In this document: positions 8,651-13,436 of the stretch, one piece after another
Layout of the letters: each line of letters begins with the position of its first letter
How positions within the stretch are numbered: position 1 is the first letter of the stretch
Origin: Caldiserica bacterium UBA646
Lineage (GTDB): Bacteria > Caldisericota > Caldisericia > Caldisericales > Caldisericaceae
Length of the DNA: 13,436 bases
NCBI GenBank assembly: GCA_002299965.1
Contig: DBOM01000014.1
Span: forward strand, 2,798-16,233
Reading direction: 5' to 3'
Made by a program: the position numbers and the translations under genes
Notes under the pieces: model-generated
What the model was told of the DNA's origin: nothing
The model's database searches: none
The model's input: the letters and a program-made list of their open reading frames with translations, nothing else

Positions 8651-9382
8651 ATGGCTGAATTTCATCTAAAATGTGAAAAAAGAGATATAAGCGAATATAT
8701 TATATTGGTTGGTAATCCGCAAAGGGCAAATAAAATATCCGCTCTTCTTGAAAATCCCATCCTTGTAAATGAAAATAGAGGGCTTTTAGTATACACCGGC
8801 GTTTATAAAGAGGAGAGGATTACTGTTGCAACAACGGGAATGGGATCGCCTTCTACTGCTATCGTGTTAGAAGAGCTTGCCAACCTCGGGGGAAAAGTTT
8901 TTATAAGAGTTGGCTCTGCTGGTGGTATCAATCCAAAGTTAGATGTTGGAGATGTAGTCATTGCAACGGGAAGCATTAGAGACGATGGTACGTCTCCGCT
9001 GTATCTTCGTTCAAGTTTTCCAGCAGTTCCTAACTTTGACGTCCTCCAAGCAATGATCGCAACAGGAAAGAGAATAAAAGAAAACATAGAATATGGCATA
9101 GTAATTGCAGAAGACGCATTTTACATTCCATACTCAAGAGAAGAAATGGATTGCTTTGTAAAATCTGGCGTGAAAGCAATTGAAATGGAAAGTGGTTGCG
9201 TATTTATTGTTTCACAGTATAGAAATGTAAAAGCAGGAGCAATATTTGCCCTCGATGGAAATGTTGCATTAAATAAAATAAAGCCAGAAGGCGCAGAAGA
9301 AGTTTATAAAAAAGGAGAAGCGATTGCGATTCAAATTGGCCTTGAATCGCTTTATACTCTTTCAAAAAGCGGCATAAAATGA
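8651..9382 (+). CDS. Nucleoside phosphorylase, PNP/UDP family (uridine phosphorylase-like)
   Basis: NP-I family enzymes cleave a nucleoside with phosphate to a free base and ribose 1-phosphate, in cytosolic salvage. At 243 residues it has the usual single-domain length (~240-255). Visible motifs are the phosphate-binding GNPQR (21-25), TTGMGSPSTAIVLEEL (61-76), IRVGSAGGI (85-93) with the phosphate-contacting Arg86, DVGDVVIATGSIRDDGTS (98-115), and AIEMES (176-181), which binds ribose. The overall look is that of prokaryotic uridine phosphorylases. However, Asp202 in FALDGN sits where purine nucleoside phosphorylases carry their catalytic Asp, and the Gln/Arg uracil-binding pair of E. coli Udp is not obvious. 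I therefore leave the substrate open. It leads an operon: its TGA overlaps the psuG ATG as ATGA. The next gene's role in pseudouridine metabolism favours a pyrimidine substrate. Confidence 0.85.
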   Translation: MAEFHLKCEKRDISEYIILVGNPQRANKISALLENPILVNENRGLLVYTGVYKEERITVATTGMGSPSTAIVLEELANLGGKVFIRVGSAGGINPKLDVGDVVIATGSIRDDGTSPLYLRSSFPAVPNFDVLQAMIATGKRIKENIEYGIVIAEDAFYIPYSREEMDCFVKSGVKAIEMESGCVFIVSQYRNVKAGAIFALDGNVALNKIKPEGAEEVYKKGEAIAIQIGLESLYTLSKSGIK

Positions 9383-10275
9383 AAATAAATAATGAAATTT
9401 TAGATGCAATAAATACTGGGAAGCCAATTGTCGCACTTGAATCGACGATCATTGCCCAGGGAATGCCATACCCCAAAAATATTCAAATTGCCCTTGCAGT
9501 TGAAGAAGAAGTGCGAAAAATTGGTGCAGTACCAGCAACTATCGGCATTATTAACGGAAAAATTATCATTGGTATGACACAAGAAGAAATTCATCACCTC
9601 GGACACACGAAAGATGTACTAAAACTTTCTACCCGCGAAATTCCATTTTGCATAGCAGAAAAAAAGGATGGAGCCACGACTGTTTCTGCTACATCCTATA
9701 TTGCAGAACTCGTCGGAATCAGAGTTTTCGCAACTGGTGGCATTGGTGGAGTCCATAGGAATGCAGAACATTCCTTTGATATTTCACGAGATCTGGACGA
9801 ACTTGCAGCAAGAAATATTATTGTTGTTTCTGCGGGAGCAAAATCAATATTAGATCTTGCAAAAACCCTGGAATACCTTGAAACCAAAGGTGTGCTCGTT
9901 GTAGGGTTTAAAACTAATGAATTTCCTGCATTTTACACAAGAAAATCAGGACTAACCATATCAGAGGTAAATTCAGCCAAAGAAATTGCAAATATTTATA
10001 ATACTAAAATTTCATTAGGCATTTTCTCGTCAATTCTTGTTGCCAATCCAATACCGCAGGAATATGAAATTCCTAAAGACAAAGTTGACCAGTGGATTGA
10101 CATTGCTGTTTCAGAATCACAGGAAAAGAGAATAAAAGGGAAAAAAGTAACACCATTTCTTCTGTCCCGCATAGTTGAACTTAGCAAGGGAAAAGCTCTT
10201 GATGCTAATTTTGAACTTGTAAAAAACAATGCACGGGTTGCCGCAGAAATTGCTAAAGCTCTGCATGATAACTAA
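9379..10275 (+). CDS. psuG: Pseudouridine-5'-phosphate glycosidase
   Basis: PsuG reversibly splits the C-C glycosidic bond of pseudouridine 5'-phosphate, giving uracil and ribose 5-phosphate, a step in degrading pseudouridine from RNA turnover. The 298 residues are near the family length (~305-312). Signature stretches are ALESTIIAQGMPYP (19-32), KKDGATTVSATSYIAEL (95-111), RVFATGGIGGVHR (115-127) and FDISRDLDELA (133-143). VVSAGAKSILDL (149-160) carries Lys155, the counterpart of the Schiff-base lysine, and Asp138 matches the metal-binding Asp; Glu21 and Lys82 also fit the active site. These correspondences are from memory of the E. coli enzyme. The start overlaps the phosphorylase stop (ATGA), without a good SD. 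The partner kinase PsuK, usually adjacent, is absent here. Confidence 0.95.
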   Translation: MKINNEILDAINTGKPIVALESTIIAQGMPYPKNIQIALAVEEEVRKIGAVPATIGIINGKIIIGMTQEEIHHLGHTKDVLKLSTREIPFCIAEKKDGATTVSATSYIAELVGIRVFATGGIGGVHRNAEHSFDISRDLDELAARNIIVVSAGAKSILDLAKTLEYLETKGVLVVGFKTNEFPAFYTRKSGLTISEVNSAKEIANIYNTKISLGIFSSILVANPIPQEYEIPKDKVDQWIDIAVSESQEKRIKGKKVTPFLLSRIVELSKGKALDANFELVKNNARVAAEIAKALHDN

Positions 10276-11006
10276 TGGATTGGACAAAAGATTATTTTGA
10301 TGAATTTTACCTTCGCTATTTTCTTCAAACCCAAAAAGAAGAAATAACAAAAAAACAGGCAAATTTTGTTGTAAAATTTTTCGATGCAGGAAACTATCTG
10401 CTCGATGCTGGCTGCGGCATTGGTAGACATGCACTTTTACTGGGCGAACAGGGTTTTAAAATATTAGGAATAGACAGCTCGCCTTTATATATAAAATTAG
10501 CAACTGCTGAAGCAAAAAAAAGAGGCCTTAAAAATGTTCAATTTATACAACAGGACATAAGAAAACTTTTTCCTAAACATGAATTTAATGGAATATTGAA
10601 CCTCTGGTCCTCGTTTGGATATTTTGATGATGACACAAACTTTGACATTTTAAAAAGGTTCTATAATTCATTAAAAAAAGACGGCAAACTCATCATTGAC
10701 ATTGAAAATAGAGATTACATTCTAAAACATTTTGTCCATGAAACTTTCAAAGAAAAAGAAGATATTTTCATCTTAGAGAGAAGGCATTATCTCCCTCTCA
10801 CTTCAATTGTCACAACTCACCGTTTCGTTGTCGGAAAAGATTTAAGAAAAGAATATTTGCGAAACATCCGCATATATTCCGCAACTGAGATGATCAATTT
10901 GTACCGGATTATCGGGTTTAAAAATATCAAAGTTTTTGGAGATTATACAGATAAAAAATTTTCAGAAGATTCAAAACGAATTATAATCTGCGGCGAAAAA
11001 CGTTGA
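10275..11006 (+). CDS. Class I SAM-dependent methyltransferase, substrate unknown
   Basis: A Rossmann-fold methyltransferase of 243 residues. Motif I is LLDAGCGIGRHALLL (42-56), the glycine-rich SAM-binding loop. Asp67 in ILGIDSS would bind the ribose of SAM, and Asp94 in FIQQD the adenine region. NLWSSFGYFDDD (109-120) follows the motif IV position, and LKKDGKLIIDIEN (133-145) is the strand after the post-motif. The first ~35 residues form a helical cap with aromatic residues (YFDEFYLRYFLQT). Nothing visible indicates whether the acceptor is RNA, protein or a small molecule. The ATG overlaps the psuG stop by one base (TAATG) with no SD, so it is probably translationally coupled. Its TGA (11004-11006) lies inside the -35 box of the following promoter. 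The family is clear; the function is not. Confidence 0.85.
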   Translation: MDWTKDYFDEFYLRYFLQTQKEEITKKQANFVVKFFDAGNYLLDAGCGIGRHALLLGEQGFKILGIDSSPLYIKLATAEAKKRGLKNVQFIQQDIRKLFPKHEFNGILNLWSSFGYFDDDTNFDILKRFYNSLKKDGKLIIDIENRDYILKHFVHETFKEKEDIFILERRHYLPLTSIVTTHRFVVGKDLRKEYLRNIRIYSATEMINLYRIIGFKNIKVFGDYTDKKFSEDSKRIIICGEKR

Positions 11007-11030
11007 CTCACGATAAAAAATTGCTAAAAT
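11003..11030 (+). promoter_or_regulatory. Near-consensus, extended -10 promoter of the Rrf2-Mrp unit
   Basis: The -35 is TTGACT (11003-11008, 5 of 6), the spacer is 16 bases, and the -10 is TAAAAT (11025-11030, 5 of 6) with an upstream TGC forming an extended -10. Transcription should start near 11037, with a leader of about 38 bases. The -35 shares bases with the stop codon of the methyltransferase. This is the best promoter in the window. Confidence 0.7.
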
Positions 11031-11049
11031 ATGACCGAAGCTGTAATAT
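11029..11049. promoter_or_regulatory. Candidate Rrf2 operator: imperfect dyad at the predicted start site
   Basis: A 21-base imperfect dyad centred on 11039 has 7 of 10 symmetric positions paired. Its pattern is ATAT-n-AC-n-G, three bases, C-n-GT-n-ATAT. It covers the end of the -10 and the predicted transcription start, where a bound regulator would block initiation. The ATA...GAC/GT...TAT outline loosely recalls IscR-type sites. Inference only; the flanks are A/T and match easily. Confidence 0.35.
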
Positions 11050-11057
11050 ATTTAAAT

Positions 11058-11064
11058 AGGAGGG
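11058..11064 (+). promoter_or_regulatory. Strong ribosome binding site of the Rrf2 gene
   Basis: AGGAGGG ends 10 bases before the ATG at 11075 and decides that start. Confidence 0.8.
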
Positions 11065-11074
11065 TTATCAGAAG

Positions 11075-11485
11075 ATGCTAGTCACAACACTTGAAGGATA
11101 CGCAGTAAAAGCACTAATTTATCTTGCGAAAAAAAAGGATAACAGAGCAACAATCAGAGAAATTTCAAAAGAAAACAATATTTCTTTTTCATATATCCTA
11201 AGAATATGCTCAATGCTTCGCGGAAATGGCTTATTGGACAGTGTGAGGGGGAGAAGCGGAGGATATATCCTTACACGCAAACCAGCGGATATTTCTCTGT
11301 ACGAAATAATACAAGCTGTTGGAAGGGAAACAGTAGAAATTAAGTGCAATTACGGGAAAAGGAAAGACATACCCTGCATTTCAACAAATTGTCTTGCTTT
11401 ACACCCATGGGAAAAAACAAAATCAGAAGTCGATAAATTGTTTAAAAGTATCTCCCTAAAAAATTTAATGGAGGATAAAAAATAA
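11075..11485 (+). CDS. Rrf2-family transcriptional regulator, probable Fe-S or redox sensor
   Basis: Rrf2 proteins are small dimeric winged-helix regulators; several (IscR, NsrR, RsrR) sense state through an Fe-S cluster. At 136 residues the length is typical. The N-terminus TTLEGYAVKALIYLA (4-18) is the family's first helix, followed by the recognition region with ATIREISKENNISFSYILRI (25-44) and the wing VRGRSGGYILTRKPADISL (57-75). Beyond it are Cys101, Cys111 and Cys116, with His120 as a possible fourth ligand, in the region that binds the cluster in IscR (Cys92, Cys98, Cys104, His107 there). The spacing CX9CX4CX3H differs from IscR. The mrp gene begins two bases after the stop, so the regulator probably controls its own operon and responds to Fe-S status, redox or NO. 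Cluster binding is inferred, not shown. Confidence 0.9.
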   Translation: MLVTTLEGYAVKALIYLAKKKDNRATIREISKENNISFSYILRICSMLRGNGLLDSVRGRSGGYILTRKPADISLYEIIQAVGRETVEIKCNYGKRKDIPCISTNCLALHPWEKTKSEVDKLFKSISLKNLMEDKK

Positions 11486-11487
11486 AG

Positions 11488-12495
11488 ATGCCATTACAAC
11501 AAACTCAAGTTATTAATGTATTGAAAACAACATTTATCCCTGGATTAAAAAAATTACTTCTTAGCGTCGGGACACTACAAAAAATAGATGTTCGTGAAGA
11601 TGAAGTCTTAATCTCTCTTATGATTCCTGAAATTCCTGAAGGAGATGTTAATACACTTAAGGATACGATCACAAAAAGATTAAAGGATATAGGCGCAAAA
11701 AAGGTAGGATTAACTGTTTCATTTAAAACAGAACAAAAAATAAAAGACATTATTGCTATCGCATCAGGTAAAGGTGGCGTTGGTAAATCCACCGTAAGCA
11801 CAAATATTGCCATAGCGCTTGCAAAATCAGGCAAAAAAGTTGGCGTGCTTGATGCAGACATACACGGCCCAAACCTGCCTATTATGTTTGGTATCCATGA
11901 AAAACCTTTTGTTAACGAAAACAAAAGAATTATCCCAATAGAGAGATACGGAGTTAAAGTAATATCGCTCGGCTTCCTGGTCGAAAGCCCCTCTACACCT
12001 ATCATATGGAGAGGCCCTCTTGTAACAAAAGCTATTGAGCAACTATACAATGACGTAGAATGGGGAGAATTAGATTATCTCCTCATAGACCTCCCTCCAG
12101 AAACAGGAGATGCCGCACTGACCGTCATGCAAAGTTTACCACTTAAATACGGCATAATAGTCACCACACCTCAAGATGTTTCCGTCGCTGACGCATCAAA
12201 GGCATTAAAAATGTTTAAGAAAATGAACATACCCGTATTAGGTGTTATAGAAAATATGTCTTACTTTATCTGCCCAAAATGCAGTGAAAAAACTGAAATA
12301 TTTGGACACGGTGGTGGTGAAAGGATGAGCTTAGAAAACGAAGTGCCATTTCTCGGTAAAATTCCATTAGAAACCAAAGTGAGAGAAAGTGGAGATAACG
12401 GTATGCCAACTGTTGCATCGAGTGAAGAAACAGAAACTAAACATATCTTCATAGATGTAGCAAAGAAAATTATAAAAAACACTCAAAAGGATTAA
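11488..12495 (+). CDS. mrp: Mrp/NBP35-type P-loop ATPase, iron-sulfur cluster carrier
   Basis: Mrp (ApbC/NBP35) proteins are dimeric cytosolic P-loop ATPases that bind and hand [4Fe-4S] clusters to target apoproteins. Residues 1-80 resemble the MIP18/DUF59 domain often fused in front of Mrp, though divergent: IPGL and IPEIPEG stand where DPEL and the Cys-Pro motif usually occur, so it lacks the domain's cysteine. The ATPase follows with the deviant Walker A SGKGGVGKSTVS (93-104, signature lysines 95 and 100), DADIHGPNLP (122-131), and LLIDLPPETGD. The CPKC pair Cys262/Cys265 forms the cluster site bridging two subunits, next to the family's FGHGGGERM. The length of 335 is close to the usual ~350. 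A GGAGG SD lies 13 bases upstream of the ATG, rather far. The adjacent Rrf2 regulator fits an Fe-S role. Confidence 0.95.
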   Translation: MPLQQTQVINVLKTTFIPGLKKLLLSVGTLQKIDVREDEVLISLMIPEIPEGDVNTLKDTITKRLKDIGAKKVGLTVSFKTEQKIKDIIAIASGKGGVGKSTVSTNIAIALAKSGKKVGVLDADIHGPNLPIMFGIHEKPFVNENKRIIPIERYGVKVISLGFLVESPSTPIIWRGPLVTKAIEQLYNDVEWGELDYLLIDLPPETGDAALTVMQSLPLKYGIIVTTPQDVSVADASKALKMFKKMNIPVLGVIENMSYFICPKCSEKTEIFGHGGGERMSLENEVPFLGKIPLETKVRESGDNGMPTVASSEETETKHIFIDVAKKIIKNTQKD

Positions 12496-12496
12496 A

Positions 12497-13436
12497 ATGA
12501 AAAAAATTATCATCTGGATACTTGTAGTAATTTTAGTGCTTGGCTTTGTATATGTCGCAAATAATATCTTAATAAAATATACAGAAAGCCAAACAAAGCT
12601 CTCCTATCAATACATTCCGGATGTACCTTTTTTGCTCAAATTTAATCAAGAATCCGAACAATTTGCAAAAGAATGCTGCAACGCTCCTCTTTTCATTTCG
12701 GATATAACTTTTAACAACAGTTACTTAATGATCTTTGACGATGGTTCTCAGCTTGTTGCATCCAAAATAGAAAATAGCGTCATAAGAGAATTGGATAAAA
12801 TAGCCATAATATTAAAATACAAAGAAACATTTGAAATAAACCGAACATGGGAAAGAGGTTTCCCCATTCTGAAAGCAAATAAAGCAGACAAAAAATATTT
12901 CATCTCAGGATGGAAAAATAATTTATTTATTGCTCAAAATTCTGATGCATTGAACCACATATTTGATAGCATAACTCAAAAGGAAAAGTTGTTATCAGAT
13001 AATCCATCATTTAAGAAATTATGGAGTGACGACAGCAATTGTACCTGTTTTATCACAGAGCAGAAACGTATTTTTTTTGAGGACATGCTGAGCATACCTT
13101 TCTATAGTTTTAGCTACCCGCTAAGTTTTACAATAGAAAACAGAACAATGAACATCCGCTCAATCGCTGACAGCGCCACAAAAAAGTTTTCTATGCCAAT
13201 TTATAGCTTTGAAAATGCATTGCTCGAAGTTGTGCTGCCAGAGGCCATAAACATTAAGAAAAACCTTATCGAAAGCGGGCTATCTACCATTCTGGCAGGA
13301 GAAAAAGGAATCCTGATAGAGCAGTATTCCTTTTTCTCCTCACATAAACCGGCAGAATTTATTCTTCATAGCAATGAGGGGTTTTCTTTCATTCTTTTAT
13401 CAAATAGTCTTGAAAATGAGAAATATGAAAACGAAA
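12497..13436 (+). CDS. Membrane-anchored extracytoplasmic protein, unknown function (3' end outside window)
   Basis: The frame opens at ATG 12497, one base after the mrp stop, with an AAAAGG SD at 12485-12490, and runs without a stop for 313 codons to the window end. Residues 4-22 (IIIWILVVILVLGFVYVAN), after two lysines, form one hydrophobic helix: an uncleaved anchor or signal peptide with no lipobox. The remainder is hydrophilic and strand-rich and would lie outside the membrane. It has two close cysteine pairs, Cys60-Cys61 and Cys182/Cys184 (NCTC). The stretch LLSDNPSFKKLW (165-176) and the repeated strand-rich segments recall DUF3352-like surface proteins, but I am not confident of this. 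It probably shares the Rrf2-mrp transcript. I do not recognise a function, and the context does not explain why an exported protein should accompany an Fe-S carrier. Confidence 0.8.
   Translation, partial: MKKIIIWILVVILVLGFVYVANNILIKYTESQTKLSYQYIPDVPFLLKFNQESEQFAKECCNAPLFISDITFNNSYLMIFDDGSQLVASKIENSVIRELDKIAIILKYKETFEINRTWERGFPILKANKADKKYFISGWKNNLFIAQNSDALNHIFDSITQKEKLLSDNPSFKKLWSDDSNCTCFITEQKRIFFEDMLSIPFYSFSYPLSFTIENRTMNIRSIADSATKKFSMPIYSFENALLEVVLPEAINIKKNLIESGLSTILAGEKGILIEQYSFFSSHKPAEFILHSNEGFSFILLSNSLENEKYENE

Noticed and set aside
9668..9853. 61-codon + strand frame inside psuG
   Set aside because: It lies wholly within psuG in another frame, with no ribosome binding site.
11505..12050. 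181-codon - strand frame inside mrp
   Set aside because: It is antisense to the Walker A region of mrp, a shadow frame without a start signal.
1..13436. Mobile elements, CRISPR arrays, toxin-antitoxin or defence genes
   Set aside because: No transposase, integrase, spaced direct repeats or defence-type domains appear in any frame; all clear genes are housekeeping or metabolic on one strand.

Overview
The window looks like an ordinary chromosomal segment of an AT-rich bacterium, probably an anaerobe and perhaps a thermophile. The clues are Lys/Glu/Ile-rich proteins, heavy use of AGA for Arg, pyruvate phosphate dikinase, the two-subunit glycyl-tRNA synthetase and a compact primary sigma factor. 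Thermotoga-, Caldisericum- or Clostridia-like lineages would fit, but the sequence alone does not settle the phylum. All genes are on the + strand and tightly packed. I see no mobile element, CRISPR array, tRNA or rRNA.

Positions 1-8363 hold a housekeeping block: the 3' part of glyS (glycyl-tRNA synthetase beta subunit), ppdK (pyruvate phosphate dikinase), dgt (HD-domain dNTP triphosphohydrolase), dnaG (primase) and rpoD (primary sigma factor). dnaG-rpoD is the core of the classical macromolecular synthesis operon; rpsU is not present. ppdK-dgt and dnaG-rpoD are each spaced for co-transcription. A 120-base gap with AT-rich inverted repeats separates dgt from dnaG.

Positions 8364-8650 are a 287-base AT-rich gap. 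It ends in a good sigma-A type promoter and a strong ribosome binding site. Positions 8651-11006 form a coupled three-gene operon: a PNP/UDP-family nucleoside phosphorylase, pseudouridine-5'-phosphate glycosidase (psuG) and a class I SAM-dependent methyltransferase. The reading frames overlap by 4 and 1 bases. The first two genes point to nucleoside or pseudouridine salvage; the methyltransferase substrate is unknown.

Positions 11003-13436 form a further unit. A near-consensus promoter, whose -35 box overlaps the methyltransferase stop codon, drives an Rrf2-family regulator with three clustered cysteines, then an Mrp/NBP35-type Fe-S carrier ATPase, then an unrecognised membrane-anchored extracytoplasmic protein cut off by the window end. 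A cysteine-bearing Rrf2 regulator beside an Fe-S carrier suggests an Fe-S or redox-responsive cassette. An imperfect dyad at the predicted transcription start is a candidate operator.

Nothing here is clearly a new system. The most worthwhile leads are the phosphorylase-psuG-methyltransferase operon without a pseudouridine kinase, the Rrf2-Mrp cassette with its dyad, and the unknown terminal gene.
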